Below, in pieces: positions 26,326 to 35,037 of a stretch of DNA of 64,000 nucleotides (position 1 is the first letter of the stretch; the number at the start of each line of letters is the position of its first letter). The stretch covers positions 22,476-86,475 of the forward strand of contig JAVDPC010000028.1 of assembly GCA_031296915.1 (NCBI GenBank). Reading direction: 5' to 3'. Source of the DNA: Cerasicoccus frondis. GTDB taxonomy: Bacteria > Verrucomicrobiota > Verrucomicrobiia > Opitutales > Cerasicoccaceae. The position numbers and the translations under genes were made by a program. The notes beneath the pieces are model-generated. The model ran no database searches, was not told the DNA's origin, and saw only the letters and a list, made by a program, of their open reading frames with translations.

Positions 26326-27522
26326 ATGAAAACAATCGCCACATTATTCATCACGATCCTGCTAGCGCCTTTGGCTTTATGCGCGGAGCAAGGGCTGACC
26401 GAGAATTACGGGCCAGTCGTTGCGGCGATTGTCGAACGCGGTGATGCTGCAATGGCGGTATATTCCCCGGCAACCGCGACCGCGACTGGTAACGAGTTTT
26501 CCCGCCTCTACTTTGATGTATTCGAAGGCAGCGGCATGGAGTTCACGCTGAACCTGAAGAGTTCTAACGCGATGTTAAAAATCGAGTCCGGTTTCAGCCT
26601 GATCATCAGCCAATGCATGCGCAGCGAGCCCAAGGAAAGCATTGAAGCAACCTGGAAGCAGATGAAGGTCGACATGGACTATGCGGTTCAGCACTACTCC
26701 AGTGGCGAAGAAGCGCCGAGCTTCTGGGGGCGCGTCGTTCAGTCGTTCCTCATCCTGTTCCGTGAAGGCATTGAAGCAATGCTCGTCGTGGCTGCGCTGG
26801 TGGCCTATCTACGGCGCTCCGGCTACTCCGACAAGGTGAAGGTTATCTGGTGGAGCTGCGGGCTGGCGCTGATTGCGAGCGTTGCTGCAGCGTGGCTGCT
26901 AACTTCCGTGATCCAGGCGAGCGGCGCGAACCAGGAAGTCATCGAAGGCGTCACCATGCTGATCGCCGCGTTGGTGCTGGTCTATGTCAGCTACTGGTTG
27001 ACGGCCAAACGGGACGCTGACCGCTGGCAGGCCTTCGTAAAGAAAAGTATGGATCAGGCCATCAGCGGCGGCAGTATGTTTGCGCTTGGATTGGTGGCTT
27101 TTCTCGCGGTGTTTCGCGAAGGCGCCGAGACCATCCTGTTCTATCAGGCGCTGATGGCTGGCTCAGGAGAGCAGAACAATTCGGTGTGGATCGGAATGGC
27201 GATTGCCGCAGTCGGCTTGGTCGCAGTTTATTTCGTTGTCCGCGTTGCATCCATCAAGCTGCCAATCAGTCTGTTTTTTGGCTCAACGGCGGTGCTTCTG
27301 TTTGCGATGGCGTTTGTCTTTACCGGACAGGGAATTCTGGAGCTACAAGTAGGCAGCCTGGTGCAGACCACGCGGCTCGATGGCTGGCCGATGGTCAGTT
27401 GGCTGGGCATCTTCCCGACCAGGGAAACCATGATCGGCCAAGCCCTCATTCTCGCCGCGATTCCCGCAGGCTGGCTTTGGCTCAAGTGGTCAGAAAAACA
27501 ACAGGCGGTTGTGGCCCAGTAA
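26326..27522 (+). CDS. FTR1/EfeU-type high-affinity iron permease
   Basis: 398 residues from the ATG at 26326 (MKTIATLFITILLAP), preferred over a TTG two codons earlier because it gives a clean signal peptide. An N-terminal periplasmic region of about 130 residues precedes a seven-helix permease with two REGxE iron-binding motifs, REGIE (about 146) and REGAE (about 264), both intact. It imports iron, usually with ferroxidase partners; the imelysin and di-heme genes 6-9 kb away are plausible partners. It ends 3 bp from the convergent MFS gene and starts 9 bp after the tgpA-like gene. Confidence 0.9.
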   Translation: MKTIATLFITILLAPLALCAEQGLTENYGPVVAAIVERGDAAMAVYSPATATATGNEFSRLYFDVFEGSGMEFTLNLKSSNAMLKIESGFSLIISQCMRSEPKESIEATWKQMKVDMDYAVQHYSSGEEAPSFWGRVVQSFLILFREGIEAMLVVAALVAYLRRSGYSDKVKVIWWSCGLALIASVAAAWLLTSVIQASGANQEVIEGVTMLIAALVLVYVSYWLTAKRDADRWQAFVKKSMDQAISGGSMFALGLVAFLAVFREGAETILFYQALMAGSGEQNNSVWIGMAIAAVGLVAVYFVVRVASIKLPISLFFGSTAVLLFAMAFVFTGQGILELQVGSLVQTTRLDGWPMVSWLGIFPTRETMIGQALILAAIPAGWLWLKWSEKQQAVVAQ

Positions 27523-27525
27523 GGA

Positions 27526-28773
27526 TCAGGCTAGCGACTCCGGTTTCACATCACTGCCTCTCGCGAGCAGTAACCCCCAGAGGCAGACAATGATTCCCAG
27601 AACGGCAATCGGTAACAATGCGATGTTCTGATTTTCCAATAGATCAATCACATAGCCAAGCGCAGGCGCGGTAATCGCAACGAATAGTGACCGGGTTTGC
27701 GACTCCGTGCTCAGGATAGTGGCGAGCACCTGCTCATCCTGCCCATCCGCAATGCGGCTAACCAGAATCGGACGCCAAATGTTTTGCAACACCGTCAATA
27801 TGAGAAAACCGGCAATGCCCACATTGAAATAGCCCGTCAGCACCCCCACCCCGATGAATAGATAGGCGAGTAAGTCCAACCCCCAGAGAAAGTTTGACGC
27901 CCGTGACTCTCCGCCCAGCCGCTCAAGGACCAACCCGGAGCACCGCGACGCCAAGCTCGATATCAGGAAAATAATTGCGTAAACCACTCCAATGTAAACC
28001 GCCACGCGCTGGATATCGTTTAAAGCAGAGAGCAAGGCAAGCCCCAGCGCCGCCTGCAAAATCAACGGTTGAACATAATCCTTGGTCGATTTGTAGGCTC
28101 CTTCAAAAAGCATGCCCTCCATCAATAATCCGCGCAGTCGTCGGCTACGGGCGCAGTTCAGCAAGCCAGTGCGCAATGTTTGGTAAACTTGCGCATACTT
28201 CTGCCCAATTGCGTTTTCACTTCGCTTTGGCTGATCATTCGGGTAGCCGAGGAAATTGTAAATGTTGAGCAAGATCGGTAAGCAACTCAGCCAAAACAGC
28301 CACACGTAGGCTTCGGTGATAAAGACGATAATTGCCGCCACCACCGCGCAGAGTGCGCTGCCCAGCTTTGACCAACTCCGAGTAACTCCATAGACCTGCG
28401 TCTTCTCTTGCTCCCGCCCCTGCTCTTTCAACCAGGAGAAGATAACGGACTTATGCGTGCCACTACGGAAGGCCTCGCCAATCGCATAAAACAACATGCC
28501 CACCAGATAGAACGGCAGACTGCCTGCGACCGCAAACAGGATGAACGACACGCAGTAGGCGACATGCGAGAAGATCAGCGAATTCCGCCGCCCCATACTG
28601 TCTGCAATGGCGCCGGTCGGGATTTCAAACAGATTGACCAGAAGCGCCTTTGCCCCAAACAGAATCCCGATTTGAAAAAAGTCCAACCCTTGCGCCAGCA
28701 AGGCTAGATAGAAAAACGGCTCGAAGTACTGTTGGTTTTTGAAAAAGCCATATAGACAAAATCGAGTGAGCAT
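27526..28773 (-). CDS. MFS transporter
   Basis: 415 residues with about 12 hydrophobic helices and an MFS-type loop (AIADSMGRRNSLIFSHV, the GxxxDRxGRR-like motif between helices 2 and 3). The substrate cannot be told; the IFEIPTGAIAD signature is shared with many uncharacterised MFS proteins. It is the most distal gene of the minus-strand iron-related region; linkage to that function is by position only. The 96 bp to the VOC gene upstream shows no clear terminator. Confidence 0.82.
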   Translation of the reverse strand: MLTRFCLYGFFKNQQYFEPFFYLALLAQGLDFFQIGILFGAKALLVNLFEIPTGAIADSMGRRNSLIFSHVAYCVSFILFAVAGSLPFYLVGMLFYAIGEAFRSGTHKSVIFSWLKEQGREQEKTQVYGVTRSWSKLGSALCAVVAAIIVFITEAYVWLFWLSCLPILLNIYNFLGYPNDQPKRSENAIGQKYAQVYQTLRTGLLNCARSRRLRGLLMEGMLFEGAYKSTKDYVQPLILQAALGLALLSALNDIQRVAVYIGVVYAIIFLISSLASRCSGLVLERLGGESRASNFLWGLDLLAYLFIGVGVLTGYFNVGIAGFLILTVLQNIWRPILVSRIADGQDEQVLATILSTESQTRSLFVAITAPALGYVIDLLENQNIALLPIAVLGIIVCLWGLLLARGSDVKPESLA

Positions 28774-28869
28774 TGAATGAAGCTTAAAGCGATTTTCAAA
28801 GGAAGTGAACAGCCCGTTACCGTTCTTTAAAAGTGTCTTTCAGAACTTTCGTTGTGTATCGAGCCCATT

Positions 28870-29247
28870 TCAGAGTTCGCCGCGCAGTTGGAAGATGTTG
28901 CCTTCGCAATCCCAGGCATCGCATACCCAGCGGCCTCCGAAAGTCCAATCCTTCGGCGCATGCAAGCCCCCACCATACGCTTTTACTTGAGCGCTGATGT
29001 CCGCTAAACTTGTGGAGATGAAAAACGCGGGCTTGATTGCGGTCGCATCCCGGGGGGATGGGATTCCTTCGCTGTTTACGCCCAAAGAACGCGCTGTCTC
29101 CGTTTCAAGGATGACGAGTTCGAAGTCATCGTCTTCCAGTAGCGCATACCCGCGATCATGCTCCTTCAATTCGAGGCCAAACACCTCTCCATAAAAACGC
29201 ATTAACTTATCGAGTTGTGCAGAGTAGATGACCAAACCGCTTTTCAT
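28870..29247 (-). CDS. VOC (glyoxalase/bleomycin-resistance) family protein
   Basis: 125 residues with the beta-alpha-beta-beta-beta fold pattern of vicinal-oxygen-chelate proteins: SAQLDKLMRFYGEVFGLELK at the start and GRWVCDAWDCEGNIFQLRGE at the end. Such proteins bind a metal and act on small organic substrates or sequester drugs; no specific substrate can be assigned. It lies between the DHOR and MFS genes on the same strand. Confidence 0.8.
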   Translation of the reverse strand: MKSGLVIYSAQLDKLMRFYGEVFGLELKEHDRGYALLEDDDFELVILETETARSLGVNSEGIPSPRDATAIKPAFFISTSLADISAQVKAYGGGLHAPKDWTFGGRWVCDAWDCEGNIFQLRGEL

Positions 29248-29298
29248 GACCTTGGGTTATGGATTTCATTACTGTTTACCGCGAGCACATTCCACGCC

Positions 29299-30834
29299 TT
29301 ACAAGGTCCGCAAGAACGCTAAGACTGCTTCGCGATCACCTTTGCTCAAGTGCTTGAATGACTCCTTCGCAGTGCGCGCTTCACCATCGTGCCAAAGAAT
29401 GGCTTCTTCCAAATTACGGGCGCGGCCATCGTGGAGAAAATCCGTGTGGCCGTTGACGCGTTCTGTCATGCCGATGCCCCACAGCGGCGGGGTCCGCCAT
29501 TCCGAACCCGTCGCGTCATAGGTCGGTCGATGATCGGCGAGCCCCTCACCCATGTCGTGAAGCAGCAAGTCGGTGTAGGGATGAATCTTTTGATTGCGAA
29601 GACGCCATTGACGGTGGTCGTTGCCGGTCGTCCAGGTTTGCTTGTGGCAAGCCACGCAATTCATTTCCACGAATAGCTTTTCACCGCGTTGCGCCTTGGG
29701 GTGGTCAACAGGATCGCGAGCCGGCACGGCCAGAAACTCGAGGTAGGTCACCACTTCGTTGAGCTCCTTCTCCATAATCTCGAAGGCGTCGCCAACCGTT
29801 CCATGAAGCGCATCACGGCAGGCATCCTGCTCGTCACCACAAGATTGATCCGGAAAGAGCGAGCTGCTGATGCCAATGTCATTCACGGCGGCGTCTGCTG
29901 CTTGTTGTCGCAGGTTTGGCGTCTCCGCCTTCCAGCCATATTTACCCACGGCCATTTCTTTGGCTTCAATATCCCAAACCCAGTTCACTTTGCCTGAGAT
30001 GCCATCGTTGTTCGCATCATTCGGGTCCGCATAGGCAATGATTTCAGCCGGGGTGATCGCGTCGAGCAAGCCCATGCCAATCATGCTGGGGGCGATGCGC
30101 GGCGAGATCATTGCTTCATCGCCAAGTGGACCGTAGTTGGTTTCGGTCAGGTCGTAGATGGGCTTACGCAGCGTGTATGCGGTTCCGTCCGGATACATCC
30201 CCGGAAGCTCTTCGTAGCGCATGGCGATTTTCACTTCCGGCTGGTGCCCCTCATTGGCGTTATCCGCAAGCTGCCCACCGTAAACCGGGTGATGCTTGGG
30301 GCCGCCATGTCTCCCCTTACCCGGGACACTCACGCGCAACAGAAAGCCTTCGAACCCGCGCTCATTAGACGGCGCTGCCGAACGCCCATCGGCAACATGG
30401 CAAGCCTCGCAAGACTTGGCGTTGTAGAGCGGGCCAAGCCCATCGGCGTAATGACCATCGTTGAAAGACTTGGCTTCGGAGAAAGGTCGCTCAAAAACGC
30501 CGTCGCCGCCATCGAACTGTGCCGACAATTTCCAATGCAAATTGTAAGGCTCCTGCTCAAAGGAGATATTCCCAAACTTAAAATGCGTGAGGTCGCCTCC
30601 AGTCAGAGAATCCGGATGCTTGCCATCAAGAATCGCCAGGCTTTCCCAGTCATCGCCATAACCCGTCTTGGCTTTCCAAAAGCTGTGGTAAACCGTGACC
30701 ACGAACACGCTCAAGCTAACGATCATCGCCAGGTACATCGCAACGCGCACGAAGCCGTTTCGCTTACGAAAAACAGATAGCTGCGGCGTAGATACTGGCT
30801 GACTGGAAGCTTTCATCGACGGGCGGGCGGCCAA
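29299..30834 (-). CDS. Di-heme oxidoreductase (DHOR family, COG3488 type)
   Basis: 511-residue exported protein with an N-terminal membrane segment (VAMYLAMIVSLSVFVVTVYH) and two heme c sites, CEACH and CVACH. The conserved DHOR stretches DLTETNYGPLGDEAMISPRI, LGIGM-like and FLHDGRARNLEEAILWHDGE are present. COG3488 proteins are often found with imelysins in iron-regulated loci and were once called thiol oxidoreductases; the reaction is not established. It is separated by 150 bp from the RidA-like gene and followed by the VOC and MFS genes. Confidence 0.85.
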   Translation of the reverse strand: MAARPSMKASSQPVSTPQLSVFRKRNGFVRVAMYLAMIVSLSVFVVTVYHSFWKAKTGYGDDWESLAILDGKHPDSLTGGDLTHFKFGNISFEQEPYNLHWKLSAQFDGGDGVFERPFSEAKSFNDGHYADGLGPLYNAKSCEACHVADGRSAAPSNERGFEGFLLRVSVPGKGRHGGPKHHPVYGGQLADNANEGHQPEVKIAMRYEELPGMYPDGTAYTLRKPIYDLTETNYGPLGDEAMISPRIAPSMIGMGLLDAITPAEIIAYADPNDANNDGISGKVNWVWDIEAKEMAVGKYGWKAETPNLRQQAADAAVNDIGISSSLFPDQSCGDEQDACRDALHGTVGDAFEIMEKELNEVVTYLEFLAVPARDPVDHPKAQRGEKLFVEMNCVACHKQTWTTGNDHRQWRLRNQKIHPYTDLLLHDMGEGLADHRPTYDATGSEWRTPPLWGIGMTERVNGHTDFLHDGRARNLEEAILWHDGEARTAKESFKHLSKGDREAVLAFLRTL

Positions 30835-30984
30835 GGCATATCAATACAAAGAGCCAGCGTAGGCACGCCCATTACTGCGACTCAATCGCATAAGCAGACG
30901 ATTGAGCATATACACCCCGAGCTAATGCTCCGGATTACCGCAGCTACTCAGCGAGTCACGTATGTAAGCAATGTCTGGCGCTTT

Positions 30985-32160
30985 CTAGAAGTAGGCGTAG
31001 GAGCTATTTTCGACTGCCTTGATTCCCATACACTCGATTTCCACCAACCAACCGGGACGACAGACCGGGGCCAGCACGTAAACCTTGGGAATCACCGGAT
31101 AATGCTCATCCAAATAATCCTGAACCACGCCCGAATCAGAAATGTCGCGCAGGTAAACGATCAGGTGCGCGACATCACACATGGTAAAGTCCGCATCCGC
31201 CAACAAGGCCTCGATGTTGACCATGGCGCGCGCTGTTTGTTTTGCTACGTCATTGACGTGCAAAATCTCGCCCTTGTTGTTGATACTCGCCGTTCCGGAG
31301 ATCAGCACGTGTCGGCGGTCACCGTAATCCACGCTCACACCGCGCTCAAACGTAACGCCATATTCGTGAGTTGGATTGAGGTTATCCGGGGCGGTCAGAA
31401 AACGAATTTGCCCATCGCGGAGCCCACGAACCGAATAGGCGTCGAGCAGCACATTCGTCTTAGCGCAGGCGTTGCGTCCCTCGATGCCAGTGCTGGCGAT
31501 GTAATGCGTATCGGGCGTCATACCGAGTCCGGTAAACATGTCTTTGCGGGCCTCGACGACGCCTTGGTAATGGTAGTCGATGTCCTTCACGTAAAACCAT
31601 GTGCGGATGCAATCATCCTTCATCGAAAACCCATTGCTCTCCAACAGCTGATTGTAATCGCGAAGGATCTTGTCCGTCTGCCCCGCAGAATCAACCACGC
31701 CATTGCAGGAACAACGATGCGTGCTCCAAAGGTGTTCATAGCCGCCACGACGGATGATTAAATCCGAATCCGAAAGAATGTCCGGCGGCGTCTGATCACG
31801 CTGGCCATCGTGGATGATGTAGGACCACGCAATCACCTTGTGCGCCGAAAGCGGCGGCTGCTGAATGATCGACAAGGCGAAGCGATTTTTGCTGTCCCGC
31901 ACCAGCTCACGAATGGTTTCCAAAGCCTGGTATTGGTTGGCGTAATCACTGACAAAAAAGCGACAGAAGACTACCGCCTCACGCGGAATTCCTTCGCCGT
32001 CCAGAAACGCGTTTTGCGCATCGATGATGTGCTGTACCTGCTGGCTAAAGCTGCCGCCCACAGCTGGCTTCACGACCAAGTGAATTTCTTCCGCTCCGTT
32101 TTGCGCAAAGCGGGATGTCTCCAAGTGCGAGCCTTTTATCTGATAATTTGCGTAATCCAT
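30985..32160 (-). CDS. Two-domain RidA/YjgF-like protein (chorismatase-like fold)
   Basis: 391 residues, soluble, no signal peptide. Two RidA-like halves are visible: the N-terminal half (FSQQVQHIIDAQNAFL, VVFCRFFVSDYANQYQAL) and the C-terminal half (ISGTASINNKGEILHVNDVA, CDVAHLIVYLRDISDSG, VPKVYVLAPVCRPGWLVEIE). The double-domain layout and length resemble FkbO/Hyg5-type chorismatases and uncharacterised RidA fusions. It may hydrolyse an imine or modify a chorismate-like aromatic. Why it sits between two di-heme genes is unclear. An AAGGAG lies only one base before the ATG, and an eight-G tract lies just upstream of that. Confidence 0.7.
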   Translation of the reverse strand: MDYANYQIKGSHLETSRFAQNGAEEIHLVVKPAVGGSFSQQVQHIIDAQNAFLDGEGIPREAVVFCRFFVSDYANQYQALETIRELVRDSKNRFALSIIQQPPLSAHKVIAWSYIIHDGQRDQTPPDILSDSDLIIRRGGYEHLWSTHRCSCNGVVDSAGQTDKILRDYNQLLESNGFSMKDDCIRTWFYVKDIDYHYQGVVEARKDMFTGLGMTPDTHYIASTGIEGRNACAKTNVLLDAYSVRGLRDGQIRFLTAPDNLNPTHEYGVTFERGVSVDYGDRRHVLISGTASINNKGEILHVNDVAKQTARAMVNIEALLADADFTMCDVAHLIVYLRDISDSGVVQDYLDEHYPVIPKVYVLAPVCRPGWLVEIECMGIKAVENSSYAYF

Positions 32161-32176
32161 GCTCCTTGTCCCCCCC

Positions 32177-33778
32177 CTAAATTGCTTTCAAGAAAGCGAT
32201 GACAGCCTCGCGGTCTTCCTTGCTGAGATTGCGATAAGCCTCACGCGCAGAGAGCCCCTCGCCGTAGTGCCAAAGTATCGCTTCCTCAAAATTGCGCGCT
32301 CGTAAATCGTGCCACATGTCGGTGTGGTCCACTGCAGTTTTCATCAAGCCGCGCGCCCATAACGGCGGCGTGCGAAAATGCTCTTCGATGCCGTGGTTCA
32401 TGGCTTTGACTCCGTGATTCAGCGCCCAGCGGTCATCCATCAGGGCGTCGTCAATGGGCTCGATTTCCGCAAGCGCAGGCACGGTGTAGGTCTTGCATTT
32501 GACGGGTTCGGCTTGGTGGCAAGCGCGGCAATTGGCCTTGCCCATATCGTGCATTAACAGGTCCGTGTATGGCCAAATCTTTTGATTCGCGTAGCCCGGT
32601 ATGGTATCTGATTTCCCCGTCGTCCAATTCGGCTTATGGCAAGCGATGCAATTCGCCGCATGAAAAATCTGTTTGCCGCGCTGCACTTGTGGGTCGTTGA
32701 GATTGCGAGCAGCGGGAACCGCCAGACCGGTAAACCAAACCTTGAGATTTTCCAAATCATCCTCACCGAGCTCCACCGGTTGCTTGGCGGTGAGCTGGCT
32801 GATGTCGTGCCCTAGCTCGGCTTGCTTCTCGATCCACTCTTGCGAAGCAAACAGCTTATCGCGATCCGAGCGCGTAATATTTGGAACGTTCCAGATGCCA
32901 TTGAAACCGGGGCCATTCTGCAAGGTCGCGCGGCGGCTGTGCCAAGTAAATTTGCCCAAGTGCTGCTGGCCATCGAAAGGCTCGGTGACCCACGGCCCAT
33001 GCTTTCCTTTGACCATACCAGGCGCTGCTTGTTGTCGCTCATACTCGGCAATGATGTCTGCATCAGGAATGGCGTCCAGCAGACCCGTGCCATAAAGACC
33101 AATGGTTCCCTCGATGCTGACTTGATAGTCTTCCGGCAGTGGCAACAACGGGTCAATGATGTCGACCTCCGGGTAAATGAGCGTGCCCTCGTAGAGTGTG
33201 CCTTCATTGTAAGGCGCGCCATCCGGAAACTTGTTGCCATACTCGTCAACGAAGTCGCGCCATTGAATATCGAGCCCCTTGGCAAGCGGTTCGTAAGGCG
33301 GCGTAGCCTTCGTTTGTAGCATGAATAAGTAGCCGTTGATCAGCTTGCCTTTGGAGTCGTGGACAAAGGCCGTATAGCTATTGCCAAACTGCTCCGTGAA
33401 TTTATCCACGCGGCGCCCACGACCATAGTTCGGATGGCAGTTGCGGCAGGAGTTGTTGATGTAAATTGGCCCCAGCCCGCCAAAGGGCGCGCTTGGATCG
33501 ACAACAAAGTCAGCTTCAAAAATGGCTTCCCCCTCGGCAAATTGTTCGGCGAGTTTGGGATTCGCGTCAACCGCTGGCGCAGGCATTTCCAAGCATCGTG
33601 AAGTCGTGTTAAACACCGTGCCCTGCTTACCGCCAGTATAATACTCTTCTGAAATTCCTGGGGGCGTAGCCGTAATACTAGGATGTGCGCTCATCTCGTA
33701 GCTCAAACTAACAACGCCCACCGCCCCGATGCACCAGATCCAGAAAATGTTTTTCAAGCAATGTCCTTGGTCAGTCAT
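32177..33778 (-). CDS. DHOR-family multiheme protein with a third heme motif
   Basis: 533-residue exported protein related to the DHOR gene downstream. It has CRNCH and CIACH at the expected places, plus an extra CRACH (plus-strand bases 32516-32530) within an insert of about 45 residues after LLMHDMG. The family core (LYGTGLLDAIPDADI, FRTPPLWARGLM, HDLRARNFEEAILWHYGE) is retained. The extra heme could extend an electron path. The N-terminal hydrophobic segment (IFWIWCIGAVGVVSLS) is a signal or anchor. It lies 16 bp upstream of the RidA-like gene and 27 bp after imelysin 1, so is probably co-transcribed with them. Confidence 0.85.
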   Translation of the reverse strand: MTDQGHCLKNIFWIWCIGAVGVVSLSYEMSAHPSITATPPGISEEYYTGGKQGTVFNTTSRCLEMPAPAVDANPKLAEQFAEGEAIFEADFVVDPSAPFGGLGPIYINNSCRNCHPNYGRGRRVDKFTEQFGNSYTAFVHDSKGKLINGYLFMLQTKATPPYEPLAKGLDIQWRDFVDEYGNKFPDGAPYNEGTLYEGTLIYPEVDIIDPLLPLPEDYQVSIEGTIGLYGTGLLDAIPDADIIAEYERQQAAPGMVKGKHGPWVTEPFDGQQHLGKFTWHSRRATLQNGPGFNGIWNVPNITRSDRDKLFASQEWIEKQAELGHDISQLTAKQPVELGEDDLENLKVWFTGLAVPAARNLNDPQVQRGKQIFHAANCIACHKPNWTTGKSDTIPGYANQKIWPYTDLLMHDMGKANCRACHQAEPVKCKTYTVPALAEIEPIDDALMDDRWALNHGVKAMNHGIEEHFRTPPLWARGLMKTAVDHTDMWHDLRARNFEEAILWHYGEGLSAREAYRNLSKEDREAVIAFLKAI

Positions 33779-33805
33779 GAGGAAGTCTCGTTGGGCAGTT
33801 TAGTA

Positions 33806-34981
33806 TTATTGGACATAGGCGGCATATGGTTCGACCGCCGGATCGAGAATGACCCAGGGAATCGCCAAGCTGATGCGCGCGGTGAGTTTTTCCAGCTCGG
33901 CCTCAGCAATGCGCACGTCCAAAGCATATTCCGCTTCGCTTTTTGCTTGGGTGGCTTTCAGCGACTCGATGCGATAGGCCGTGTGGGCAAAGGATATTTT
34001 GATGAGTCGATCGAGCACTGGTTCATGTGCGGCAACCAGCTCTGAAATGGAATGTGCGCGCGAACCTTCAACACCACCGAGATAGGCGTTTTCCGCGCTT
34101 TGAAGTTGATTCAACATGTCGGCATGCGGGTCCAGGCTGTCCCAATATGCCATGGCTTCCAGACTAGTCGCCTCCGGATACTCACCGATCTGTGGCGCGA
34201 GGTCTTCAAATACCCCAATGATGTCCTGAAAAACCTCCTGTAGAGAAATCGACGTCGATGCATAACGACTACCTGCCGTGCCCGGATAACGCAGCTCATC
34301 GGCATAGGCGACGCGGGCTGCAATACCTGCATTTTCCAAGACAGCGCGTTTACGCACTGAGAGGTTTTCCGTGCCACGCCAAGCTGCCTCGAAATCAAGC
34401 GTGTCTTGGAACAACGCTTCAGCAACCGCGCTTAGATACATCAACTCTGCTCGTGAAAAATCACTGACGTCACGCAGCGCCCCATCGCGATATAGCAGAT
34501 ATTGCAACGCATAAAACCCCCGTAACCCAGCAAACTCCTGCTCGCGCAAATAGCGGCCATCCAGTTGACGCTCGCCGCGTTCCACCCTGGTGATCAGCTC
34601 CTCGGCGAGAATTTTCTCGAAGGGCCAGGTTGCGATCCGCTTATGAAAATCATACTGCGTGGCGGGACCGAACTGACAAGCTGCAGTCGCATTCCAGGAT
34701 GCGTGTGCTTGACGCCAGGCCGTTGCGGTTACGTCCAGATTCACCTGCGTAGGCCGAGACGCCAAATTGCCCGCAGCAATGCAGAGCTGCTCTGTGTCGG
34801 TGGACAATTGTTCGAGCGATTTCAGAACCGCGTTATCGACATAATCGGCTATGGCGACCTTGGCGTTATGCGCACGGAAGTATTGCTGGACTCTGGGATT
34901 TCGGTAGGCCAAGGCAGCAGCCAAAGCTGCAAATAAGGCAGCGGTTAACAAACAGATGAGACTGATGGTTTTAAGTTTCAT
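33806..34981 (-). CDS. Imelysin-family protein (COG3489 type), membrane-anchored
   Basis: 391 residues with an N-terminal signal anchor (ISLICLLTAALFAALAAALAY) and an all-helical imelysin domain. Family features: AWRQAHASWNATAACQFGPA, then FAGLRGFYALQYLLYRDG. The GxHxxE motif of iron-binding imelysins is changed to GFYALQ, so the metal site differs. Imelysins act in periplasmic iron handling and resemble EfeO. Located between imelysin 2 (56 bp upstream) and the triheme gene in one probable operon. Confidence 0.82.
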   Translation of the reverse strand: MKLKTISLICLLTAALFAALAAALAYRNPRVQQYFRAHNAKVAIADYVDNAVLKSLEQLSTDTEQLCIAAGNLASRPTQVNLDVTATAWRQAHASWNATAACQFGPATQYDFHKRIATWPFEKILAEELITRVERGERQLDGRYLREQEFAGLRGFYALQYLLYRDGALRDVSDFSRAELMYLSAVAEALFQDTLDFEAAWRGTENLSVRKRAVLENAGIAARVAYADELRYPGTAGSRYASTSISLQEVFQDIIGVFEDLAPQIGEYPEATSLEAMAYWDSLDPHADMLNQLQSAENAYLGGVEGSRAHSISELVAAHEPVLDRLIKISFAHTAYRIESLKATQAKSEAEYALDVRIAEAELEKLTARISLAIPWVILDPAVEPYAAYVQ

Positions 34982-35037
34982 ATCCTCTCATTCAGGGTGT
35001 CGCTGGTTCATCGTAAATTGCCCGTAGGAAGAGCTGC

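Noticed and set aside
30111-31761. Long plus-strand frames (85, 178 and 278 residues) opposite the DHOR and RidA-like genes
   Set aside because: They are antisense to clearly coding genes with intact family motifs and show no domain of their own.
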